Shown: positions 15,155 to 22,918 of the stretch, piece after piece
Position numbering within the stretch: the stretch's first letter is position 1
Layout: each line of letters begins with the position of its first letter
Source of the DNA: Acidobacteriota bacterium
GTDB lineage: Bacteria > Acidobacteriota > Terriglobia > Terriglobales > Acidobacteriaceae
Assembly (NCBI GenBank): GCA_021846985.1
Contig: JAJZVX010000012.1
Location: 1-64,000, forward strand
DNA length: 64,000 bases
Direction: 5' to 3'
Notes under the pieces: model-generated
Databases searched by the model: none
Told to the model about the DNA's origin: nothing
The model's input: only the letters and a program-made list of their open reading frames with translations
Translations under genes and position numbers: made by a program

Positions 15155-15479
15155 ACCTGGTGGAGGGCGGATCGAAATGTACGAAGCCGGGCGCGGGGGG
15201 TAGGGTGGCAAAAATACGCGAACCGAAGCAATTCCTAGACCGTGCCCCAAGAACGCTTATACATCCACAAAATTGGGGCTTTTTCTGGATTTCACATCCA
15301 ATCGGGCGGCTTCTGAATCAGCCGCATAGTCGTGCGCAATGGTTGCGGAATGGCGCTCTGTCGCGTCTGCGAGTGGCTGAGAGGCCGCGCGCATCCCTCC
15401 GCCCCCCGGGCGGCATCCCGCATTGCACTTCCCAAGCCCGGCCAGCCCTGCGAAAATTGGACTTCGCCCAAGGGACTTC
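15155..15479. other. 325-bp gap before the restriction-modification gene
   Basis: No coding sequence I can support. It presumably holds the promoter of the MmeI-like gene. Minus-strand frames here are shadows. I see no clear inverted repeat or binding motif. Confidence 0.4.
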
Positions 15480-18320
15480 ATGCCGCTCTCGCTTGCCGAG
15501 TTTGTCGAACGCTGGAAGGCCGTCACGCTCAACGAGCGCGCCGCCGCGCAATCCCATTTCATCGACCTCTGCGAAGTCCTGAGCCAGCCCCATCCCGCCG
15601 CCGCCGACCACACTGGAGAGAGCTTCACTTTTGAAAAGGCCGTCTCCAAGCTCCACGGCGGCAAAGGTTTTGCCGATGTGTGGAAGCGCGGATTCTTCGC
15701 CTGGGAGTACAAGGGCAAGCATAAAGACCTCGCAGCGGCCTACCACCAGCTCGCTGACTACCGGGACGACCTGGAAAACCCGCCGCTCCTGGTGGTCTGC
15801 GACATGGACGTTTTCGAGGTCCATACCAACTTCACCGGCACGCAAACGCGCGTCTACAGGTTCACCCTCTCCAATCTGCTCGCCAGCGCGCCCACGCCAA
15901 ACTGCGCCTTGCCGCCGCTGGAAGTGTTGCGCGCCCTGTTCTCCGATCCTGAAGAGCTGCGCCCGGAGACCGCTGCCCGGCGCGTCACCGAACAGGCCGC
16001 CGCCGAATTCGCCAAGCTCGCAACCAGCCTCCGCGACCGGGGAGTGAACTCCGAACGCGCCGCGCACTTTTTGATGCGCCTGCTCTTCTGCCTCTTTGCC
16101 GATAGCATCGGCCTCTTGCCAGACAGGCTCTTTCGCCAGATGCTCCAACTGTCCCGGGATCGCGCCGCCAGTTTCACGCGCAAGCTCCGCCAGCTTTTCG
16201 CTGCCATGTCCACCAGCGGGAACAGCTTTGGCGTCCATGACATTCACTGGTTCAATGGCGGCCTGTTTGCCGACGATGAGGTATTCGAGCTTTCGGCGTG
16301 GGACCTGGCGACGCTGCGCGCCGCCGCCGGGCTCGATTGGTCCTCAGTCGAACCGGCCATCTTCGGAACCCTCTTCGAGCGCAGCCTTGACCCCGGCAAG
16401 CGCTCCCAACTCGGGGCGCACTACACCAGCAAAGAAGACATCCTGCTTATCGTGGAACCCGTTGTAATGGCCCCCCTGGAGCGCCGCTGGCAGCAGATGA
16501 AGGCAGAGGCCCTGGAAATCGCAGCGAAGGCTCAGGAGGCCAAAGGCGGGGCATACTTGAAGCTCCGGGCGCAGCTTCAAGACAAGCTCTTTGCCTGGGT
16601 TGAGGAACTGTCCAAGGTGCGCATTCTTGACCCCGCCTGCGGGAGCGGCAATTTTCTTTACGTAGCCTTGCGCCGGATGTTGGACCTCTGGAAAGAGGCA
16701 TACGTCTTTGCCGCCGCTCACGGCCTGCCCACGTTTCTTCCCTTCCAAGTCACCCCCGCGCAGCTTTACGGCCTGGAAACCAACGTCTACGCGCATGAGC
16801 TGGCCTCTGTGGTGGTCTGGATTGGTTATCTGCAATGGCTCAATGACAACGGCATCGGATGGCCGACAGAGCCGATTCTGCGCAAGCTCGATAACATCCA
16901 ACACCGGGACGCGATTCTCACCCATGATGCGGACGGCAGGCCGGTAGAACCCGTATGGCCGGAGGCGGACTTCATCATCGGCAATCCGCCGTTTCTGGGA
17001 GGCAAGCGCCTCCGCACAGAGCTTGGAGATTCCTACGTGGAAGAAATTTTCCGTGTGTACGCGAGCCGCGTTCCGCCAGAGGCCGACTTGGTGACGTACT
17101 GGTTTGAAAAGGCGCGGGCGCAAATTCAGGCCGGGAAGGCAGGCCGCGCCGGACTCCTTGCAACGCAAGGCATACGCGGCGGCGCAAACCGTGCAGTCCT
17201 GGAGCGGATTCTCGAAAGCGGCGGTATCTTCATGGCCTGGAGTGACCGCGATTGGATCTTGGACGGGGCAAATGTTCACGTTTCAATTGTGGGCTTCGAC
17301 GGTGGTGCGCAAACAGAACGGAGCCTTGATGGAACGTCAGTTGCGAGTATTCATGCAAACCTGACAAGTGCAGCAAATACCACGACAGCGCGGTTACTCT
17401 CAGAGAATGCCGGGCTTTGCTTCATGGGTACGACGAAGATTGGGGCATTCGATATTGCGTCGGATGTGGCTCAAAAGATGCTGGCCGCGCCGATGAACCC
17501 GAATGGGCTCCCTAACTCTCTCGTGGTGAAGCCATGGGTCAACGCGATGGACCTCACGCGCAGACCTCGGGGCATGTTCGTCATTGACTTCGGCACAACA
17601 ATGCCAGAGGCGGAAGCCGCTCTCTTTGAATTGCCGTTTGAGTATCTCAGGCAAAACGTCTACGCCAAACGCGCCGAAAACAACCGGGAGGGCTATCGAA
17701 CGAAATGGTGGCTCCATGGTGAGCCAAGGCCCGATATGCGGGAGGCGCTGTCTGCATTGACCCGCTTTATAGCCACACCGCGCGTCTCGAAGCATCGGCT
17801 TTTTTGTTGGCTGTCTTCGGATACCCTTGCTGACTCTGCAACCTTCGTCTTCGCCCGTGAGGACGATTACTTTTTGGGTGTTCTGCATTCGCGCTTGCAC
17901 GAGCTATGGGCGCGTGCCCAAGGGACGCAACTGCGCGAGGTGGAAAGCGGCTTTCGCTACACTCCCACCTCAACCTTTGAAACCTTCCCTTTTCCTTGGC
18001 CGCCGGGCCATGAGCCGCAAGACTCGCCGCTGGTGGGAGCCATCGCAGAGGCCGCGCGCGAACTGGTAGCGAAGCGGGACGCATGGCTCAATCCACCGAA
18101 CGCCAGCCCGGAGGAATTGAAGAAGCGCACGCTCACGAATCTCTACAATGCCCGCCCCGCGTGGCTGGCAGACGCCCACCGCAAATTGGATGAAGCCGTC
18201 TTCGCCGCCTACGGCTGGCCCTCCACCCTCGCCGATGCGGAGATTCTGGAACGGCTGCTCACCCTCAACCACCAGCGCGCCGCCGGAGGCCGACAGGAAA
18301 GCAAGGGGCAGCCGGGTTGA
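15480..18320 (+). CDS. MmeI-like type IIL/IIG restriction-modification enzyme
   Basis: 946 residues combining nuclease, methyltransferase and specificity regions. The N-terminal segment GFADVWKRGFFAWEYKGK has aspartate, nine residues, then EYK, the D-x9-E-x-K catalytic motif of MmeI-type nucleases. The adenine methyltransferase motifs follow: DPACGSGNF (motif I, binds AdoMet) and NPPF (motif IV, catalytic) in FIIGNPPFLGGKRL. The last 250 residues should hold the target-recognition domain (SGFRYTPTSTFETFPFPW is typical of the family end). One protein would both methylate and cut DNA, so no separate methylase is needed. The ATG at 15480 matches the family start (MPLSLAEFVERWK). The recognition site cannot be read from sequence by eye. 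Confidence 0.92.
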   Translation: MPLSLAEFVERWKAVTLNERAAAQSHFIDLCEVLSQPHPAAADHTGESFTFEKAVSKLHGGKGFADVWKRGFFAWEYKGKHKDLAAAYHQLADYRDDLENPPLLVVCDMDVFEVHTNFTGTQTRVYRFTLSNLLASAPTPNCALPPLEVLRALFSDPEELRPETAARRVTEQAAAEFAKLATSLRDRGVNSERAAHFLMRLLFCLFADSIGLLPDRLFRQMLQLSRDRAASFTRKLRQLFAAMSTSGNSFGVHDIHWFNGGLFADDEVFELSAWDLATLRAAAGLDWSSVEPAIFGTLFERSLDPGKRSQLGAHYTSKEDILLIVEPVVMAPLERRWQQMKAEALEIAAKAQEAKGGAYLKLRAQLQDKLFAWVEELSKVRILDPACGSGNFLYVALRRMLDLWKEAYVFAAAHGLPTFLPFQVTPAQLYGLETNVYAHELASVVVWIGYLQWLNDNGIGWPTEPILRKLDNIQHRDAILTHDADGRPVEPVWPEADFIIGNPPFLGGKRLRTELGDSYVEEIFRVYASRVPPEADLVTYWFEKARAQIQAGKAGRAGLLATQGIRGGANRAVLERILESGGIFMAWSDRDWILDGANVHVSIVGFDGGAQTERSLDGTSVASIHANLTSAANTTTARLLSENAGLCFMGTTKIGAFDIASDVAQKMLAAPMNPNGLPNSLVVKPWVNAMDLTRRPRGMFVIDFGTTMPEAEAALFELPFEYLRQNVYAKRAENNREGYRTKWWLHGEPRPDMREALSALTRFIATPRVSKHRLFCWLSSDTLADSATFVFAREDDYFLGVLHSRLHELWARAQGTQLREVESGFRYTPTSTFETFPFPWPPGHEPQDSPLVGAIAEAARELVAKRDAWLNPPNASPEELKKRTLTNLYNARPAWLADAHRKLDEAVFAAYGWPSTLADAEILERLLTLNHQRAAGGRQESKGQPG

Positions 18321-18421
18321 TTGTGTAATGGGAGGAAGCCTTTCCCGGCTCTACTCCCAGAGAGCGGCGTCCGCCGCGCCTACCCTGTGACAAACAAAAT
18401 CTGCGCCGACAATCGAGGCGG

Positions 18422-18709
18422 CTAGGCGGCGTTCTCCAGCCGTGCAATGCGCGGGCGCTTCTTGTGCGCGGCTTGCCACATGTCATAGCTGGCCTGCATG
18501 TCGTACCAGAACGAGGGATGCGTGCCCATCGCCTCGGAAAGACGCAGGGACATATCCGCGCTGATGCCAGCCGCGCCGTTGAGAATGCGCGAGAGAATGA
18601 CCCGCGAAACACGCAAATGCTTTGCCAGCGCGGTCACGCTCATTTCCCCCATGTACTCCCGCAGCACTTCGCCGGGACGGGGAGGGTTGTGCATTTGGCT
18701 GATGGTCAT
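18422..18709 (-). CDS. higA: HigA-family antitoxin
   Basis: 95 residues. PPRPGEVLREYMGEMSVTAL and LAKHLRVSRVILSRILNG form the HigA/XRE-type helix-turn-helix; the tail (FWYDMQASYDMWQA) is typical of HigA. It neutralises the HigB RNase by binding it and represses the pair's promoter. It follows the toxin gene with only four bases between stop and ATG, and GGAGG overlaps the toxin end. Toxin-first order is the hallmark of higBA. In this island it probably acts as an addiction module that stabilises the element. Confidence 0.92.
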   Translation of the reverse strand: MTISQMHNPPRPGEVLREYMGEMSVTALAKHLRVSRVILSRILNGAAGISADMSLRLSEAMGTHPSFWYDMQASYDMWQAAHKKRPRIARLENAA

Positions 18710-18713
18710 TCCA

Positions 18714-18998
18714 TTACCTCCCGTGATAGTCCTGATAATCCACCAGAATAGTGTCTTCGCCTTCAAAGCGAAACGTGACTCGCCAGTTCCCGTTGACCTT
18801 GATGGACCAATGCCCCGCAAGATCGCCTTTGAGCGGATGCAGATCCCATCCGGGCCGGGACAGGTCGGCGGCAGACTTCGCCAAATCGAGGGCGAACAGT
18901 TGCAGTGAGAGCTTCTTTGCATGTACCGGCTGAATTCCCGCCTTGCTGCCCGTTCTGAAGAATCTTTCAAGCCCGGCGTGCTGGAAGCTCTTAATCAC
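18714..18998 (-). CDS. higB: HigB-family toxin (RelE/ParE fold)
   Basis: 94 residues from a GTG start at 18998 (VIKSFQHAGLERFF); longer frames read into noncoding sequence. The family pattern is present: FRTGSKAGIQP, KKLSLQLFALD, LHPLKGDLAGHWSIKVNGNW and RVTFRFEGEDTILVDYQDYH. HigB toxins are ribosome-dependent mRNA endonucleases. The segment GHWSIKVNGNWRVTF holds the conserved basic and aromatic residues. The gene precedes higA by 4 bases. The promoter should lie in 18999-19334; no clear palindrome is seen there. Confidence 0.9.
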   Translation of the reverse strand: MIKSFQHAGLERFFRTGSKAGIQPVHAKKLSLQLFALDLAKSAADLSRPGWDLHPLKGDLAGHWSIKVNGNWRVTFRFEGEDTILVDYQDYHGR

Positions 18999-19334
18999 GC
19001 TCTCACTGTAAACAACATATTTACAGTTGTCAAAGGATTCTTGAGAAAAGGCGCGTCCCGTTGCGCGAACCGAGTCTGCATCCATGCGCTCCCGCCAGCG
19101 TCGATGGGATTTCCTGCTCTGCCCTATAGCGCCGCCTCAGCGCCCATCCGGGTGGATTTCAGAGCGGAAATCGGCGCGAAAAACTGTGGGGGAAATTGTG
19201 GGGACCCTGTGCGAAAAATGGCGGTAAACGGCGGTAATTTGCGCCCGCTTTGGACTGGCAAAAATCGAAGATAAATGCCTATTATCCAGCAAGTTATGGG
19301 AAGCCACGGTAAAGGGCAGAAAAAACCGGAAGGC
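18999..19334. other. Right-end noncoding segment of the island
   Basis: No supported gene. Contains the right copy of the 22-bp repeat (19185-19206), a GGCGGTAAAC/GGCGGTAA doublet (about 19219-19240), and presumably the higBA promoter. Confidence 0.5.
19185..19206. repeat. 22-bp direct repeat near the right island end
   Basis: Exact copy, same orientation, of 11674-11695. See the left copy for details. Confidence 0.6.
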
Positions 19335-19385
19335 CGCTTGGGGTGCGAGGGGTCGGCAGTTCAAATCTGCCCGTCCCGACCATTA
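19335..19385. repeat. Right attachment site (attR)
   Basis: 51 bp identical to the tRNA-Pro 3' half at 11579-11629, including CCA. The sequence before it (GGAAGGC) does not continue the tRNA, so this is not a second gene. Confidence 0.92.
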
Positions 19386-19427
19386 TTTTACTGAACGTCA
19401 TAAACAATTGCGCATGTTGCAGTAGTT

Positions 19428-20138
19428 GTGGTGTGGTGGAGGCATGCGACCTTTACGCATGGCCGACGCCGCAGCCATGATTCTGGGGCTGCAAGCTCTG
19501 CCTGCCGGATGTGGGTTGCGCCGGAAACCCGCTGTCCGGTGCTGCTGCATCATCCCACGCGCAAGAGCGTAGACTACTTCGGCGCGGTCCGTCTGCGCGA
19601 CGGCAAGTTCCTCTTTCGCCGGGAAACGGAGCGATTCAATGCCGTCACCTGCTGGCAGTTCCTCAAAGAACTGCGCGCCCGCAGCGCCCACGCCGGGCGA
19701 AAAGTAGTGGTGATTGTCGACAACGCCAAGTACCACCACGCACGCATGCATCGCGACTGGCGGCAGGCGCAGGCCGACAACTTTGTCCTGGATTTCCTGC
19801 CGCCCTACAGTCCGGATCTCAATCCTATTGAACGGGTATGGAAACTGGCCCGCCGACTCGCCGTGCACAACCGCTACTTCCCGCATCTCGACGATGTCGT
19901 GCTGGCCGTGGAAACGCAATTCGCCCAGTGGAAAACATGCAACGAATATTACGCAAATTATGCGCAATTACTTAAGACGCTGAGTATAATTCAGTATTTT
20001 GCCTATCCGTTCCTCTTGTCCTCGTTTGCAGGTGGGGCGAGCGGAGCGGTATCCGCCGTGAGGTGGGAGGGGGGCTGGAGAGAGGGCTGTTTTTCAGGAC
20101 CGATTGTGAAGGCCGTGATTTGCTTGGCGCCGGTTTAG
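19428..20138 (+). pseudogene. IS630-family transposase remnant
   Basis: The frame encodes the C-terminal half of an IS630/Tc1-like DDE transposase. It has VVIVDNAKYHHARMH, with the second catalytic aspartate, and LPPYSPDLNPIERVWKLAR, with the third acidic residue. The N-terminal DNA-binding domain and the segment with the first catalytic aspartate are absent; the frame's first 35 residues do not resemble the family. Homology ends near 19985 and the frame then runs into unrelated sequence. No clear terminal inverted repeats are visible. It is inactive and lies 43 bases outside attR, marking the tRNA-Pro locus as an insertion hot spot. Confidence 0.85.
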
Positions 20139-20364
20139 GTCCGCGGTCTCCCACTCATCCACGAAAAAGCTGTGGATGAATGGAGCACATAGCAAGATCG
20201 TGCTCGGTTGAGAGGGGCAGATCAAGCTTCCTGCTGTCCCGGCCCCCATCGCTCGGGGAAGAACTCGCTGCGCTCCCCGGCGCCCGGGCCACGCCTTGAA
20301 CCCGGCGGCGAAAGCTGAAAGAAGAGGGCGGAACCCGGAAACTCTGAGGGGGCAAGAGGTTGGA

Positions 20365-20441
20365 TGGTGCGCCCGGAGAGATTCGAACTCCCGACCTAAT
20401 GCTCCGGAGGCATTCGCTCTATCCAGCTGAGCTACGGGCGC
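20365..20441 (-). tRNA. tRNA-Arg (anticodon CCG)
   Basis: On the minus strand the acceptor GCGCCCG pairs with CGGGCGC; the D arm is GCTCAGCTGGATAGAGC. The anticodon stem AATGC/GCATT holds CTCCGGA (anticodon CCG, reads CGG), the T arm is GGGAGTTCGAATCTCTC, and CCA is encoded at the 3' end. No integrase or att repeat adjoins this one. Confidence 0.95.
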
Positions 20442-20472
20442 ACATTACCAGCATATCGCACTTTCAGCGCGA

Positions 20473-20745
20473 TCAGGTGGTGGGCTGGCGGTCGCGCCGG
20501 AGCCGGAGCTCTTCCATTACGGACTGGACAAGCTGCTTGGCTCCTTCCATTCCGCCGATGACGGATTGCAGGTCGAGGGCCGGCTGGTTGGGATTGCGAC
20601 TGGAGACGCAGTAGATTCCGTGCTGTCCCACCAGGACCAGCGCGTCTGTCAGCAGGTCCAGAGCAACGGCGAGTCTGCCGCGCTCCAGACCCATCATGAA
20701 CTCATGCTGCTCAAGTTCGGCGCGGTGTTCGTCGAAGACGCTCAT
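20473..20745 (-). CDS. Small hypothetical protein
   Basis: 90 residues, acidic and helical, with GLERGRLAVALDLLTDALVLVGQHGIYCV in the middle. It has no signal peptide and no recognised motif. It lies just upstream of tRNA-Arg on the same strand. The frame is on the strand where third-position GC is highest, and the composition looks protein-like, but I cannot name a family. Confidence 0.5.
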   Translation of the reverse strand: MSVFDEHRAELEQHEFMMGLERGRLAVALDLLTDALVLVGQHGIYCVSSRNPNQPALDLQSVIGGMEGAKQLVQSVMEELRLRRDRQPTT

Positions 20746-20911
20746 AGAACCAGCCTACCCGAAACGCGGCTCCGGCACGAGACAGTCTGCGCCCTGCGGA
20801 CAAAGACAGCACCGTTGGATTTGCCGGGACGGGCTGTGCCGCGGACTTTGACAGGCAGAACTCATGCGGGGTAGGCTTTACGGCAATCTCAGCAAAGGAA
20901 AGGTCTTTTGC

Positions 20912-21901
20912 ATGCGTGTGAATCCGGCTGGAATTCTGTTCGCTCGCTCGGGTCTGGTTGGGGCGTTGACGGCGCTGGTTTGCGCATTGGGGACGATATC
21001 TGCTCAGGAGCCGCCGAAGACGCTTGTGATTACAGAGGTGCTGCCGATACCGGTGGACGGTCCGATGCACGAGGGTCAGGGCGGGTCGCTCTACTATCGG
21101 GTGGAAGCGTCTTATCCGCAAGAGTGGCAAGACGCGGTGGAGAATACCTTTGCGGTGAAGGTGGACGGGCAACCCGCCACCTACCAGGCAACAGGCGCCG
21201 GCTTTGGCGGCGGCGCGGCCGACGAGGATTTCTGGGTTTATCTGGGCGGGCCGGGGAAGAAGAAGGTCGAAGTCACGCTGGTGAAGGACGGCAAAGTGAT
21301 CGGCGCGACGAAGGAGTTCACGGTAGCGCCGGTGGCCGTGCTTCGCGTGCTGGGCCACTACGACAACGAGTGTCTGCTGGACAACGATGCACTGAAGCTG
21401 ATTGCGTTCGGCGTGCAGGAGACGGCGGTGAAGGTGAACGGGCAGCCGGTGGAGACAAGCGCGCAGAATGTGAAGGGTTTTCACGGCATTTCCCTGGTCA
21501 TGATTCCGCCCAGCCTGAGGGCGGGCGAGAACACCGTCGAGTACGCGGGAAGCGATGCGGAGGGCAAGCGGGTCTCCGGCAGTCTGGCGCTCTATTACGC
21601 GGCAGGCAACAAGATGAAGGCCGGCGACCGTTGCCTGTTCCCGTACGGGAAGATAGCCAGCAAATCCGGTCCGTTCTATTACGTGGGCGCCGACGGCGAG
21701 GCGCTCGCCAATACGGGAGGGGTGAAGTGGGAGACGGTTCTGGAACAGGATGAGAAGGGCTGGATCGGCGCCATAGAAGCGCTGGGCAACCCCATCCAGG
21801 CGAAGAAGCCCGGCAAGGGCGTGCTGACGCTCTCGGTGAAGCATAACTTCTTGCAGCCCGAGGAATTGGATAAGAAGGTCGAAATCACGGTGGAACCGTA
21901 A
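20912..21901 (+). CDS. Secreted protein of unknown function
   Basis: 329 residues with an N-terminal signal peptide (GLVGALTALVCALGTISAQ, cleavage likely after AQ). The mature part is beta-rich and looks like two or three immunoglobulin-like repeats: KVDGQPATYQATG and KVNGQPVETSAQN are paralogous turns, and KKKVEVTLVKDGKVIG and LTLSVKHNFLQPEEL are strands. No catalytic motif is visible. The start at 20912 is supported by AAAGGAAAGG upstream. The gene stands alone and probably encodes a periplasmic or surface protein. Confidence 0.75.
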   Translation: MRVNPAGILFARSGLVGALTALVCALGTISAQEPPKTLVITEVLPIPVDGPMHEGQGGSLYYRVEASYPQEWQDAVENTFAVKVDGQPATYQATGAGFGGGAADEDFWVYLGGPGKKKVEVTLVKDGKVIGATKEFTVAPVAVLRVLGHYDNECLLDNDALKLIAFGVQETAVKVNGQPVETSAQNVKGFHGISLVMIPPSLRAGENTVEYAGSDAEGKRVSGSLALYYAAGNKMKAGDRCLFPYGKIASKSGPFYYVGADGEALANTGGVKWETVLEQDEKGWIGAIEALGNPIQAKKPGKGVLTLSVKHNFLQPEELDKKVEITVEP

Positions 21902-22014
21902 GGCGGGATTCGCCGCAGAAAGCGAGAAGCCGGAATCGCTGGCTGAGCAGCGGCACCGGCTCCCGGAGGTTCAGGCAGGTTTGGACAGACAGGCAAACCG
22001 AAGCGGCCTGCGGG

Positions 22015-22875
22015 CTAGTACTGCACGTGCTTCATGTACTCGGCGTCCTCATGGACGGCCTCGATGGGTTCAATGTGAATGAACTCTTCCTGTTCGATGT
22101 AGTAGTGCTTGAGGCCGGTGGCGGCGCGCAGAATGGATGGGATGTTGAGCTTGCCCTTGCCCATCACGGGCGAATGAACCACGCCATCCGGTTCCACGAC
22201 CATGTCCTTCATGTGCAGCAGCGGGAAGCGCTGGGGCGACTTCTTGAGGTAGGTGACGGGATCAACGCCGGCCGCGTACACCCAGCCGCAATCCATCTCG
22301 AAGACCACCAGCTTGGGGTCGCACAGCTTGAGCATTTCGTCGTAGTACACAACGCCGTCTTCTTTTTCGAACTCGGCGCGGTGATTGTGGTAGCCGAAGG
22401 TCATGCCGGCCTTTTTCACCATTTCGCCGATGCGGTTCAGTTCGCCGCAGGCCCAGCGGTAGTCGTCGAGCTTGAGCTCGCCTCTGACGTTCGGATCGCG
22501 GTGCCGCAGGCCGGGGCAGACGATGTATTCCAACCCCAGATTGTGCGCGTACTCGATCAGCTCTTCCTCGTGGCCGAGGAGGGCGCCGAGGGGATGATGG
22601 GTGCTGGTAATGGTAAGCCCGGCGTTGCTGAGCGACTTTTTGAATTCGGCGGCGCTGCGGTCGTAGTAGCCGGCCGCCTCCGTGTCTTGGATGCCGGCTT
22701 CTTTCAGCTTAACGAGCGTGCCGTCGAAGTCCTTGGCGAGCAGTTCGCGGACGCTGTAGAGCTGCAAGCCGATGGGCATGTGGAGCGTGCGCGCAAACAG
22801 TGTTTCGGCGCCCACGCAAGCCGCGGCGGAGACAGCCCCCGCAGCCTTCAAAAACGTTCTTCTCGATGTCTTCAT
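22015..22875 (-). CDS. Tat-exported sugar isomerase/epimerase (xylose-isomerase-like TIM barrel)
   Basis: 286 residues. The N-terminus SRRTFLKAAGAVSAAACVG is a twin-arginine signal. The rest is the AP-endonuclease-2/xylose-isomerase-like barrel: GLQLYSVRELLAKD, TSTHHPL, FGYHNHRAEFE and VFEMDCGWVYAAG carry the usual metal-binding His, Glu and Asp. HMKDM near the end is the typical final metal site. The substrate is unknown. It follows the oxidoreductase gene by 43 bases with a GGGCGGCC/GGCCGCCC hairpin (22896-22914) between, so the two act as an exported pair on sugars or inositol-like compounds. Confidence 0.88.
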   Translation of the reverse strand: MKTSRRTFLKAAGAVSAAACVGAETLFARTLHMPIGLQLYSVRELLAKDFDGTLVKLKEAGIQDTEAAGYYDRSAAEFKKSLSNAGLTITSTHHPLGALLGHEEELIEYAHNLGLEYIVCPGLRHRDPNVRGELKLDDYRWACGELNRIGEMVKKAGMTFGYHNHRAEFEKEDGVVYYDEMLKLCDPKLVVFEMDCGWVYAAGVDPVTYLKKSPQRFPLLHMKDMVVEPDGVVHSPVMGKGKLNIPSILRAATGLKHYYIEQEEFIHIEPIEAVHEDAEYMKHVQY

Positions 22876-22895
22876 TTGCTTGCTCTCCTGAAGGC

Positions 22896-22914
22896 GGGCG
22901 GCCAGCGGCCGCCC
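22896..22914. repeat. Intercistronic hairpin
   Basis: GGGCGGCC and GGCCGCCC separated by AGC, in the 43-bp gap between the oxidoreductase and the isomerase genes. It may lower expression of the second gene or protect the first message from degradation. Confidence 0.5.
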
Positions 22915-22918
22915 ACGG

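Larger units (their letters stand above)
11550..19385. mobile_element. tRNA-Pro-integrated genomic island (about 7.8 kb)
   Basis: A 51-bp sequence covering the tRNA-Pro 3' half (11579-11629) recurs exactly at 19335-19385, the att pattern of tRNA-targeting tyrosine integrases. Between them lie a tyrosine recombinase next to the left end, a small HTH protein of excisionase size, two accessory regulatory or unknown genes, an MmeI-like restriction-modification enzyme and a HigBA pair. No structural phage genes, relaxase or conjugation genes are visible, so it is a small integrative element or satellite-like island whose main cargo appears to be defence and maintenance. Remnants of an IS630 element adjoin the right end. 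Confidence 0.88.

Noticed and set aside
19335-19385. Second tRNA-Pro gene
   Set aside because: Only the 3' half of the tRNA is present; the 5' half and D arm are missing, so this is attR and not a gene.
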